This document shows, in pieces, positions 1-10,007 of a stretch of DNA of 64,000 bases. A program made the position numbers and the translations under genes. The notes under the pieces were generated by a model. The model searched no databases. It was not told where the DNA came from and was given only the letters and a program-made list of their open reading frames with translations. Each line of letters opens with the position of its first letter. Position 1 is the stretch's first letter. The DNA is taken from NCBI GenBank assembly GCA_030180135.1, contig CM058237.1, positions 35,547,126 through 35,611,125 of the forward strand, read 5' to 3'. The DNA is from Orychophragmus violaceus. Lineage: Eukaryota; Streptophyta; Magnoliopsida; Brassicales; Brassicaceae.

Positions 1-496
1 CAAATAATATCAAGCATTGGATGTCTTGTCCAGGCTATGTCAGCTGTCAAAGCCCATTCAATTGCATTCATGGCCTTACAGTGTGAGGATGTCTACTTTT
101 GCGTGGGTAAGACGGTTTGTGATTCATAAATGTCATTGGGAGTCCCAGACATTAATGATTACATGACTGTATAGTCCGGTTTTCTTGACTAGGCCATCGG
201 GAGTCCCGGGCCTTGAGACATCAGAGTGGATTGGGCCTCGGGCCCAGATTCACAACCAAGAGTTATATCACGGATATAATTAGCCGATATAGGGCTTACC
301 GATATAAGCTAAGGTTGGGTGACGGCCAGTGGCCCACTTTAATCTTAGTTATATGTGGATCTTGGAATCATTATATTCTATTGAGGGTAACTTATGTTAT
401 TGAATATAATGCGTGATTAATCATATTAAATTTTAATACGAGATTAGTCATTTTGAACATAATAACTAATAACCTTTTTATTTATATATTTCAGAT

Positions 497-3400
497 ATGA
501 CTACTACAAGCACACAAAACACATTCTCGATCCGGTCTGTTCTCGAGAAGGAGAAGCTGACTGGAACGAACTTCCTGACATGGTCAAGGAACTTGAGGCT
601 GGTCCTCAAGCAGGAGAAGAAGGATTATGTCCTTCGTGATCCCCTCCCCGAGAGGCCTCTTGCCAATGCTGCCAGGACTCTGCACAATGCTTGGGAAAAG
701 CATTCGTCAGATGAAAATGATGTTTATTGCCTGATGTTGGTGACAATGACTACTAAGCTGCAAAAACAGTTCGAAAGTGTATTGTCTCCCATCGAGATAA
801 TGGCAAGCCTGAAATCGCTTTTTCAGGAGCAGGCAAGGACTGAGAGGTTCCAGACAGTTAAGAACCTCTTGGACTGTAAGTTGGCTGCGAATGCGGCAGT
901 GAGTCCTCATGTCTTGAAGATGATGGGTTATCTCGATCATCTTCAGAAACTCGACTGCCCAATCAGCCAGGAACTTGCCTGCGACATCATTCTGCAGTCT
1001 TTACCTGCAAGCTATGATCAGTTCATTCTGAACTTTAACATGCATGGCTTGAGTAAGACACTACCTGAGCTTCACGGAATGCTCAAGACTGCAGAGCCCA
1101 ACTTGAGGAAAACCGCCAAGGACCCCAATGTGCTTATGGTGCAAAAGGGCAAGGGGTTTAAGAAATCCTCTGCTAAGGATAAGGGAGCGGCCAAGGCTGT
1201 CCAAGTCGCGGACAAGGACACGCCAAAGCCCAAGCCCAAGTCCAAGGCTGGGCCAACTGACATGTGCAGGTTCTGCAAAGAACTGGGGCATTGGAGAAGA
1301 GATTGTAAGAAATTCCAGGAAGGTCTAAAGGAATTGAAGAAGAAGACTTTCGAGACTTCTTCGTCAGGTATTTTTGTTATAGAAGTTAATACAACTACTT
1401 CTGATAATACCTCATGGGTCATGGATACTGGTTGTGGGGCTCATATTTGTACTAATATGCAGGCACTCAGCAACAGTAGAAGGCTGAAGCAAGGACAAGT
1501 GGAGCTACGAGTTGGGAATGGAGCGAAAGTTTCAGCACTAGCTGTAGGCACATACTTGTTGTCTTTACCTTCGGGATTGATTTTAGAACTGAATAATTGT
1601 TATTTTGTACCTGCTATAAGCAGAAATATTATTTCAATTTCTTTGTTGGATTTGGAAGGTTATGATTTTTCAGTTAAGAATAAATTATGTTCCTTCAATC
1701 GCAACAATTTGTTCTATGGTTCTGCCCCTCTTACGAATGGGCTTTACATACTCGATCAATCCGCGCCAATTTATAACATTAATACAAAACGGTTTAAACC
1801 TAATGAGGAAAACCGAACGTTTCTATGGCATTGTCGTTTAGGGCACATCAGCGAGAAACGCATCAAGAGGCTCCATTCGAATGGACTTCTTGGCTCATTT
1901 GACTTTGAGTCATATGAGAAATGCGAATCATGCATGATGGGCAAAATGACACGGGCCCCCTTTAATAAACCTAACGAGAGGGCCAGTGACTTATTGGGCC
2001 TGATACACACTGATGTGTGTGGCCCAATGTCCACAAATGCAAGAGGAAACTATCAGTACTTCATTACCTTCACTGATGATTTCAGTAGGTATGGATATGT
2101 TTATTTGATGAAACATAAGTCTGAATCTTTTGAGAAGTTCAGAGAATTCCAAAATGAAGTACAGAACCAACTTGGCAAAAGCATTAAGGCTCTTCGGTCC
2201 GACCGAGGAGGAGAATACTTAAGCCAGGAATTCAGTGATCATCTGAGAGAGTGTGGGATCGTATCCCAACTCACTCCTCCTGGAACACCTCAATGGAATG
2301 GTGTGTCTGAGAGGAGAAATCGGACCTTATTGGATATGGTTCGATCTAAGATGAGTCACACAGACCTTCCAATATCCCTTTGGGGATATGCTCTGCTAAC
2401 AGCAGTGTTCACTCTAAACAGAGCGCCATCAAAAGCAGTAGCAAAGACACCATATGAATTATGGACTGGAGAAGCTCCAGTGCTGTCTTATCTAAGAATT
2501 TGGGGTTGTGAAGCCTATGTTAAGAGATTAATCTCAGATAAGCTTACACCAAAATCTGATAAATGCTACTTCATTGGTTATCCACGGGAAACAAGGGCTT
2601 ATTACTTCTATCTACGTTCCGAGAACAAGATCTTTGTTGCCCGGGATTGTAACTTTCTTGAGAGGGAGTTTCTCTCTAAGAGAGACAGTGGGAGTAAGGT
2701 ACTGCTTGAAGAAATTCAAGATGAACAGGATACTGCTCAACCTAATGAGGAAGAGCAGCAGGAGGACCTACAAGAAATTGTAGAGCCTGAACCTGTAGTA
2801 CCTGAAGTTCGAAGATCCGGGAGGATCCGTCACGAACCCGAGAGATATCAAGGATTCCTCGTGACTGACTGTCATGATCTTTTGATCATTGATGGTGATG
2901 AACCATCGAACTTCAATCAAGCCATGATGGGCCCAGATTCCTCTAAGTGGCGCAAGGCCACTGATTCCGAAATGGACTCCATGTCGGTCAACCAAGTGTT
3001 TTCGTTGGTTGACTTACCCGCTGGTGTAAAAGCCATCGAGTGCAAATGGATCTTCAAGAAGAAGATTGACGTGGATGGAAATGTCCAGATTTATAAAGCC
3101 AGGTTGGTGGCAAAAGGTTTCAGACAAGTTCACGGTGTGGACTACGATGAAACCTATTCACCAGTGGCTATGATGAAATCTATTCGGATTCTACTAGCAA
3201 CTGCAGCTTTTCATGATTATGAAATTTGGCAGATGGACGTGAAAACCGCCTTCCTGAATGGGATTCTGGAAGAGGATGTGTATATGACACAACCTGATGG
3301 TTACATAGATCCAAAGAATGCTGGAAAGGTATGCAAGCTTCATAAATCCATTTATGGATTGAAGCAAGCATCGAGGAGCTGGAATCTTCGTTTTGATGAA

Positions 3401-4474
3401 GCGATCAAGCAATTTGACTTCATCAGAAACGAAGAAGAACAATGCGTGTATAAGAAATCTAGTGGGAGCAAGATTGTATTTCTTATTCTGTATGTCGATG
3501 ACATACTACTTCTCGGAAACGACGTTCCAATGCTGAAGTCTGTAAAGGACTGGCTTGGAAGTTGTTTTTCCATGAAAGACATGGGTGAAGCCGCATACGT
3601 TCTTGGAATTAGGATCTATCGGGATAGACCTAAGAGGCTGATAGGCTTGTGTCAAGACTCATACATTGACAAAGTCCTACAAAGATTCAGCATGAAAGAT
3701 TCCAAGAAGGGCTTCACGCCAATGGTGCATGGCACAACGCTAAGCAAGAAGCAGAGCCCTACGTCGGCTGCTGAGCTTGAGCGCATGAAGAATATTCCTT
3801 ATGCATCTGCAATAGGATCTGTCATGTATGCCATGATCTGTACTCGTCCTGATGTTGCTTATGCATTGAGCATGACGAGTAGATACCAGTCAAATCCAGG
3901 TGAAAACCATTGGATTGCCGTAAAGAATATCTTGAAGTATCTAAGACATACTAAGGATAAGTTCTTGGTGTACGGTGGAAGTGATGTGCTTAAAGTCAGT
4001 GGATTCACGGACGCAAGTTTCCAGACAGACACAGATGATTTCCGGTCACAGTCCGGTTATGTCTTTTGTCTGAATGGCGGTGCAGTAAGTTGGAGAAGCT
4101 CCAAGCAGGACACCGTTGCTGATTCCACTACAGAAGCTGAATATATCGCCGCCTCAGAAGCGGCGAAGGAAGCTGTTTGGATACGAAAGTTCATTATGGA
4201 ACTAGGTGTGATACCAGATGCGGCTGAGCCTCTGGCACTGTTTTGTGACAACAATGGTGCTATAGCTCAGGCAAAGGAACCAAGATCACACCAGAAATCC
4301 AAGCATGTTCAAAGAAGATATCACTTGATACGTGACATCGTTAATAGAAAGGAAGTCAAGATCAGCCGAGTTCCGACAGATGATAATGTCGCTGATCCGT
4401 TGACAAAGCCACTCCCAAGGCCTAAGCTCGAGTTCCTGACTGAAGCTGTAGGCATTAGAAACATTGAAATGTAA
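497..4474 (+). CDS. Copia gag-pol polyprotein, 1325 aa, intact
   Basis: A single open frame encodes the structural and enzymatic proteins that copy and integrate the element. Gag (UBN2/DUF4219 type) fills about residues 15-250 and ends in a CX2CX4HX4C zinc knuckle at 257-270. The aspartic protease has its DTG at 310-312. The integrase shows H445, H450, C476 and C479 and the catalytic triad D506, D569, E605, a clean DD(35)E spacing. The reverse transcriptase has YVDD at 999-1002. RNase H follows with D1172, E1215 and D1251. No stop or frameshift is visible, and the length fits a complete TNT1-like polyprotein. Gag and Pol lie in one frame, as usual in Copia elements. The frame differs from Copia-2 at only about 15 residues. 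Activity itself cannot be judged from sequence. Confidence 0.95.
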   Translation: MTTTSTQNTFSIRSVLEKEKLTGTNFLTWSRNLRLVLKQEKKDYVLRDPLPERPLANAARTLHNAWEKHSSDENDVYCLMLVTMTTKLQKQFESVLSPIEIMASLKSLFQEQARTERFQTVKNLLDCKLAANAAVSPHVLKMMGYLDHLQKLDCPISQELACDIILQSLPASYDQFILNFNMHGLSKTLPELHGMLKTAEPNLRKTAKDPNVLMVQKGKGFKKSSAKDKGAAKAVQVADKDTPKPKPKSKAGPTDMCRFCKELGHWRRDCKKFQEGLKELKKKTFETSSSGIFVIEVNTTTSDNTSWVMDTGCGAHICTNMQALSNSRRLKQGQVELRVGNGAKVSALAVGTYLLSLPSGLILELNNCYFVPAISRNIISISLLDLEGYDFSVKNKLCSFNRNNLFYGSAPLTNGLYILDQSAPIYNINTKRFKPNEENRTFLWHCRLGHISEKRIKRLHSNGLLGSFDFESYEKCESCMMGKMTRAPFNKPNERASDLLGLIHTDVCGPMSTNARGNYQYFITFTDDFSRYGYVYLMKHKSESFEKFREFQNEVQNQLGKSIKALRSDRGGEYLSQEFSDHLRECGIVSQLTPPGTPQWNGVSERRNRTLLDMVRSKMSHTDLPISLWGYALLTAVFTLNRAPSKAVAKTPYELWTGEAPVLSYLRIWGCEAYVKRLISDKLTPKSDKCYFIGYPRETRAYYFYLRSENKIFVARDCNFLEREFLSKRDSGSKVLLEEIQDEQDTAQPNEEEQQEDLQEIVEPEPVVPEVRRSGRIRHEPERYQGFLVTDCHDLLIIDGDEPSNFNQAMMGPDSSKWRKATDSEMDSMSVNQVFSLVDLPAGVKAIECKWIFKKKIDVDGNVQIYKARLVAKGFRQVHGVDYDETYSPVAMMKSIRILLATAAFHDYEIWQMDVKTAFLNGILEEDVYMTQPDGYIDPKNAGKVCKLHKSIYGLKQASRSWNLRFDEAIKQFDFIRNEEEQCVYKKSSGSKIVFLILYVDDILLLGNDVPMLKSVKDWLGSCFSMKDMGEAAYVLGIRIYRDRPKRLIGLCQDSYIDKVLQRFSMKDSKKGFTPMVHGTTLSKKQSPTSAAELERMKNIPYASAIGSVMYAMICTRPDVAYALSMTSRYQSNPGENHWIAVKNILKYLRHTKDKFLVYGGSDVLKVSGFTDASFQTDTDDFRSQSGYVFCLNGGAVSWRSSKQDTVADSTTEAEYIAASEAAKEAVWIRKFIMELGVIPDAAEPLALFCDNNGAIAQAKEPRSHQKSKHVQRRYHLIRDIVNRKEVKISRVPTDDNVADPLTKPLPRPKLEFLTEAVGIRNIEM

Positions 4475-5327
4475 TCTAAATTTGAGTGGGAGTTTTGTGA
4501 GCTTTATTTTAGTTATTTGATATGTTCTTGTAAAACATTATTTTATGTTTTAATGAAATTATTATTTCAAGATTATTTTAACTGTGATGAAATAATCGTT
4601 CCAAAATGATATGAAGCATTTTATAGGTCATCGAAGTAAGTGACTTGATCTTGAGTCATCAAAGTCATTTAGCTTGATCATGAGGCCCTATATTGATAAA
4701 TGTTTTATATCATCCTGTCCCTAGTCGAAGGTTGTTGAAACTGGAACACCAACAACCATGTGAGACTGGATTGGTACGTGACTTATGACAAAGTCTCAGT
4801 GTGTCATAGATGCGCGGCATCAAAGTCAGTACATAGGTGTATGTTGGGAACATACGACCGGACAAGACCCGCTTATAAGAACTCTTCAGGATATTTATAT
4901 CTGTGTCATAAGAGATTCTTACTACGACTATAGAGTATAGTCCTTAGACCTGAGTTCACATGCATGTGACTGCACATGGACTGATGTACTTTGATCATTG
5001 TCTAACGCTATCGTTCCGTGATAGCTATAAAGACCTTGTTTGGGTACATCATGAAATGAGTAGTTTACAGTGATGGAACAAGATGGGATTTGTCCCTCCA
5101 ATATAAATGGAGTGAATATCTCTAGGCCAATCGGAGATTTGAATACTGGAAAACGCATGGCCATGCTCAAACGGACTTTCCCGAGTCGTTTGGATTGTCA
5201 GTATCAAATCAGAGTCCGATGAACAAGATTAGGCTTTATAAGGATGACACTAATCTTGCCTTATGACTAATCGAGATATTGAGACAAAAGGATTATGAAT
5301 ACTGAGATTCCAGTACAAGTGGGAGAT
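4475..5327 (+). other. Copia-1 post-pol tail, non-coding, conserved among related copies
   Basis: About 850 bases separate the pol stop codon from the 3' LTR. Copia-2 (9153-10007), Copia-3 (29393-30242) and Copia-4 (47123-47943) have tails of the same length and layout. All share a purine-rich AGTGGGAGTT-like stretch just after the pol stop and a second one (AAGTGGGAGAT) touching the LTR; the latter is the expected polypurine tract. No sense-strand reading frame is shared between copies. Confidence 0.75.
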
Positions 5328-6006
5328 TGTTGGAATTGTGTCCAGTAATCTCGGTACTGTCTCTAGAAAGTAAGAGTATGTCGAGATCAGACATAAGTCA
5401 TATAATATTGGGGGTCATGATGGCTTGCTAGAGTCCGCTCATGATCTATAAGTCTTGGACTTATTGCCTTTATTATATGATCCCATATGGGTCACACGCC
5501 TAAGCTAACAGGAAAACGTGTAGGAACGGTTTAGCAGAAGTATGGTAAAAGTGCTAGGCATTTACTGTACTTAGAGAGAATAAAACGGTTTAGGTACTGT
5601 GTATCGATCGATGCACAAGGTGCATCGATCGATGCAGTGCCTGCACGCCGTCGAGTTAATTGGTGTTTGGGCCAAATGGCCCAAACGGAACAGGACGAGT
5701 TTTGTGTCATAAAACTCGAGTTTCAGACTGATTAACCCTAACACTTGAGCCGTAAACTCTCTCGCTCTGCGCCGATTTCCCCTTGTGGTCTAGCAACTGT
5801 TTCCTGTGAAAGCGTGTGTGAACCTTTGGAGGATTCATCCCTCGGTGCATCTCTCTGATCTCTGACCTGTTAACTTCCTTCCGCTGCAACAAACAGGTAA
5901 AAGGTGAGATCATGTAATGTTTCTATTCAAGAGAACCTAGATCTGTATGTTTAGGTTGATATGAATCTGTGAATTACATCAGGATCAACCAAACGAAATT
6001 CCTACA
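5328..6006 (+). repeat. Copia-1 3' long terminal repeat (679 bp)
   Basis: It begins TGTTGGAATT directly after the purine tract and ends CCTACA, so it has the TG...CA ends. It aligns along its length with the Copia-2 LTRs but is more diverged in its second half. It contains two palindromes of the form ATCGATCGAT at about 5606 and 5627. Confidence 0.88.
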
Positions 6007-7593
6007 TCCGGATCCCTGCCTCGAGGAAGCTCCATCGACGTAGTGTTTCCATCTCTTGGCGGAGGTTGGATCGAGTTCGATGGTCGGATGGAGTTCAATT
6101 ATGAAATCGGCCAGTACTTGCGCTTTTAAGCACGTCCGAGCCTTATACTCTATGTCATACTCGCTAAGTTCGATAGCCCATTTGACCATTCGACCTGACT
6201 GGCTTGGACTGTGAAGGATGGTTCTCAGCGGTTGAGAGGTCATCACTATGATTGAGTGCGATTGGAAGTATGGTCGGAGTTTCTGAGCCGATGTGACCAG
6301 CGCTAAAGCGAGTTTCTCCATGGCGGGGTATCTGGTTTCAGCGTCGATCAGGGTCTTACTGATGTAATACACCGGCCATTGTTCGTTTTGTTCTTCGCGA
6401 ACCAGGACTCCGCTTACCGCTGCCGTGGAGACAGCTAAGTAGAGGTAGAGGGGTTCCCCTTCCACTGGTTTCGCCAGTATAGGTGGTTCGCTTAGATAAG
6501 ACTTGAGCTGGGTGAATGCTTCTTCGCACTTTTCGTCCCAGAGGAACTTCTTGTTCGCTTTGAGAAAGTGATAGAAGGGTAGACATTTATCAGTCGACCT
6601 CGAGATAAAGCGGTTCAAAGCAGCTATTTTGCCAGTCAGGTGCTGGACTTCTCGCGTTGTTCTGGGAGATTTCATCTCTATAAATGTTGCGATCTATTTG
6701 GGATTCGCTTCGATCCCTCTTTCGGTTACTAAGTAACCAAGGAATTCTCCTGATGGGACCCCAAATGTGCATTTCGCTGGGTTGAGTTTCATCCCATATT
6801 TATTGAGAATGATAAAGCATTCTTTTAGTTGGGGGATGTGATCCTCATACTTGGAAGATTTGACCAACATATCGTCGATGTAGACTTCCATGGTTTTACC
6901 CAGGAGTCCTGAAAACATCTTGTTGACAAGGCGTTGGTAAGTCGCTCCTACATTTTTTAGTCCGAAGGGCATGTCTTTGTAGCAGTACGTGCCTCGATCA
7001 GTTATGAACGAAGTCTTTTCTTGGTCCTCGGGGTTCATTAGTATTTGATTGTACCCCGAGAAAGCATCCATGAAGGATAGTAGTTGGTGACCAGCGGTAG
7101 CTTTGACCAGTCGGTCGATATGCAGGAGCGGGAAGCTGTCCTTCGGACATGCTTTGTTGAGATCTGTGAAATCTACACAAACTCTCCACTTCCCGTTCTT
7201 TTTCTTGACCACCACGGGATTCGCAAGCCAGTCGGGGTATTTGACTTCTCTGATTGATCCGATTTTTAGTAACCGATCGACCTCGTCGTTGATGGCTTGA
7301 GCTCGTTCCGGGCCTAGTTTTCGACGTTTTTGTCTTACCGGTTTGTAGGTTGGGTCGACATTCAGCTCGTGGCTGGTTACGTCGATGTTGATCCCTTTCA
7401 TGTCTGCTGAAGACCATGCAAAGGAGTCAACGTTCTGTTTAAGAAAAGAGACCAATTCATTTTTGACTGGCTCTGATAGGTCGATTCCAATGCCAACAAG
7501 TCTTTCGGGATGAGCGTCGTCTATGCAAACTTGGGTCGTGAGGTCCTTTGGGGGTCCTATTTGACTTGGGTCGTTCGACCTTTTGGTTTGCAT
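6007..7593 (-). pseudogene. Tat gypsy pol: reverse transcriptase and RNase H, one stop, truncated
   Basis: The frame starting at 7593 encodes the region before the reverse transcriptase and the polymerase itself. Visible are the FTDLNKACPKD block, the SFMDAFSGYNQI block, and YIDDMLVKS with the catalytic aspartates. A TAG at 6694-6696 interrupts the frame between the polymerase and RNase H; the same frame then continues from 6675 through the tether and RNase H (TTREVQHLTG, FLWDEKCEEAF, YYISKTL). Near the left edge a KHYVDGASS block starts the extra RNase H typical of Tat elements, and the sequence is then cut by the Copia-1 LTR. The product would be nonfunctional as read. Confidence 0.88.
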
Positions 7594-7639
7594 GGTGGCG
7601 AGCTCCTCCTCTTTCCGTAATTGCTATGCAGGGGATTTC

Positions 7640-8478
7640 TCAATCTGCTTGTATCCGTTCATGTAGCAAAGGGCGGGAAATCTTTTGACTTCCGTAAACG
7701 GTTTTTACTCTTTTGGGAGTTGGAAATTTTACGCATTGATGGTAGGTCGATGGTACTGCTTTCATGTCGTATATCCATGGTCGACCTAGAATTGCGTTGT
7801 AGGGAGCTGGTCGATCTACTACGACGAACTCTGTCATTCTTCGAACTCCTCCAGCTATTACTGGGGCGAATACAGAGCCCATTGAATATGTTGTTTCGCC
7901 AGCAAACCCTACCAATGGTGTTTTTTCTTCGACGATCTCGGAGTCGTTGAACTCCATCTTTTTGAACGCATCGTAAAAGAGGACATCCACCGAACTTCCT
8001 GTGTCGATCATTATCCTCGAGAGTTCGACATCTCCCACTACTAGACAAACGAGGAGAGCGTCACCGTGTGGTTTGTCGAGATTACTTGTCTCGCTCTCGT
8101 GGAAAGTGATTTCGTGGTCTGGGCCTAACATTGGGATTTTCCCCCCTTTGTCGGGCTCGACTCTTCTTTGAAGAGCTTTGATTGAATTGACCGAGTCTCG
8201 GCATAGCTTGGAGCCACCGAAGATGAAGTTGACTACACCCCCCCCCCCCCCCCCCGCGCAGAGACGAGGTAGATTTATCCGTGAGCGTAAATTCTTGACG
8301 GGAGCCAGAGGTGGAGCTAACGCCGAACCTCCAGGGGTGCCGCACAAGTTGAGCTCACCGAGAATGAACTCGACTCGCTTTCGCGACCCCTGAGGGAGTG
8401 TTTCGGGAGATTCCGGCTCCATTGACCGTTCTCGCTTGTTCTGAGAAGGCTTTTTGGTGTTTGACTCTTTGGTCTTCT
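7640..8478 (-). pseudogene. Tat gypsy aspartic protease region, N-terminus replaced by LTR sequence
   Basis: The frame reads the Gag-Pol linker and protease. The active site IDTGSSVDVLFYD and the flap-side block YNAILGRPWIY are visible. The open frame formally runs to 8509, but everything right of 8478 is Copia-2 LTR, so the natural upstream coding sequence continues at 16218. A stop near 7640 separates it from the polymerase frame. A run of 18 C on the plus strand (8238-8255) is read as a glycine tract. Confidence 0.82.
8238..8255. repeat. Homopolymer C(18)
   Basis: Eighteen C in a row lie inside the Tat protease frame. Its length is uncertain in any sequencing data and could mask or create a frameshift. 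Confidence 0.9.
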
Positions 8479-9152
8479 TGAAGGAACGTTTAGATGAATC
8501 CTGATTCAATTCCTGATTCAGATTATCCTAAACATGCGATCTAGGTTCTTCTCAGAATAGAAACTAATGATGATCTCACCTTATACCTGTTTGTTGCAGC
8601 GGAAGAAGATGGTATGTCTGAGATCAGAGAAACACCGAGGGATGTATCCTCCAAAGGTTCACACACGCTTTCACAGGAAACAGCTGCTAGACCACCAGGG
8701 GAACTCGGCGCAGAGAGAGAGAGTTTTCGACTCAATCGTTAGGGTTAATCAGTCTGAAACTCGAGTTTTATGACATAAAACTCGTCCTGTTCCGTTTGGG
8801 CCATTTGGCCCAAATACCAATTAACTCGTCGGTGTTTACGCACTGCATCGATCGTTGCACCTTATGCATCGATCGATGCACAGTGGCTAAACCTTTTATT
8901 CTCTCTAAGTACAGTAAATGCCTAGCACTTTTACTGTACTTCTGCTAAACCGTTCCTACACATTTTCCTGTTAGCTTAGGCGTGTGACCCATATGGGATC
9001 ATATAATAAAGGCAATAAGTCCAAGACTTATAGATCATGAGCGGACTCTAGCAAGCCATCATGACCCCCAGTATTATATGACTTATGTCTGATCATTGAC
9101 ATACTCTTACTTTCTAGAGACAGTACCGAGATTACTGGACACAATTCCAACA
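8479..9152 (-). repeat. Copia-2 3' LTR (674 bp)
   Basis: It runs, on the minus strand, from TGTTGGAATT (9152) to CCTTCA (8479). Next to it lies the minus-strand purine tract CAAGTGGGAGAT at 9153-9164. Confidence 0.94.
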
Positions 9153-10007
9153 ATCTCCCACTTGTACTGGAATCTCTGTATTCATAATCCTTTTGTCTCA
9201 ATATCTCGATTAGTCATAAGGCAAGATTGGTGTCATCCTTATAAAGCCTAATCTTGTTCATCGGACTCTGATTTGATACTGACAATCCAAACGACTCGGG
9301 AAAGTCCGTTTGAGCATGGCCATGCGTTTTCCAGTATTCAAATCTCCGATTGGCCTAGAGATATTCACTCCATATATATTGGAGGGACAAATCCCGTCTT
9401 GTTCCATCACTGTAAACTACTCATTTCTTAATGTACCCAAACAAGGTCCTTATAGCTATCACAGAATGATAGCGTTAGACAATGATCAAAGTATATCAGT
9501 CCATGTGCAGTCACATGCATGTGAACTCAGGTCTAAGGACTATACTCTATAGTCGTAGTAAGAATCTCTTATGACACAGATATAAATATCCTGAAGAGTT
9601 CTTATAAGCGGGTCTTGTCCGGTCGTATGTTCCCAAACATACACCTATGTACTGACTTTGATGCCGCGCATCTATGACACACTGAGACTTTGTCATAAGT
9701 CACGTACCAATCCAGTCTCACACGGTTGTTGGTGTTCCAGTTTCAACAACCTTCGACTAGGGACAGGATGATATAAAACATTTATCAAATATAGGATCTC
9801 ATGATCAAGCTAAATGACTTCGATGACTCAAGATCAAGTCACTTACTTCGATGACCTATAAAATGCTTCATATCATTTTGGAACGATTATTTCATCACAG
9901 TTAAAATAATCTTGAAATAATAATTTCATTAAAACATAAAATAATGTTTTACAAGAACATATCAAATAACTAAAATAAAGTTCACAAAACTCCCACTCAA
10001 ATTTAGA
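9153..10007 (-). other. Copia-2 post-pol tail
   Basis: About 855 non-coding bases, almost identical to the Copia-1 tail. They hold the LTR-proximal purine tract and the purine-rich stretch right after the pol stop. Confidence 0.75.

Larger units (their letters stand above)
1..6006 (+). mobile_element. Copia-1: Ty1/Copia LTR retrotransposon, 5' end outside the window
   Basis: The window opens inside the untranslated leader of a Copia element. The leader matches, on the opposite strand, the leader of Copia-2 up to about position 14480. In order follow the leader (1-496), an open gag-pol frame (497-4474), a long non-coding tail (4475-5327) ending in the purine tract before the LTR, and a 3' LTR (5328-6006). 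The 5' LTR and primer site lie to the left of the window, so LTR divergence and the target duplication cannot be read; if the site is a normal 5-bp duplication it would be TCCGG at 6007-6011. The element sits against the truncated end of the Tat-type gypsy element, so it probably inserted into it. Confidence 0.93.

Noticed and set aside
4928..5170. Antisense open frames of 67-80 codons at the same place in the tails of four Copia copies (also 9310-9552, 29877-30080, 47285-47497), all starting MS.
   Set aside because: After about 20 residues the reading frame is not shared between the Copia-1/2 and Copia-3/4 pairs, although the DNA is similar. This fits conserved DNA with chance openness rather than a protein.
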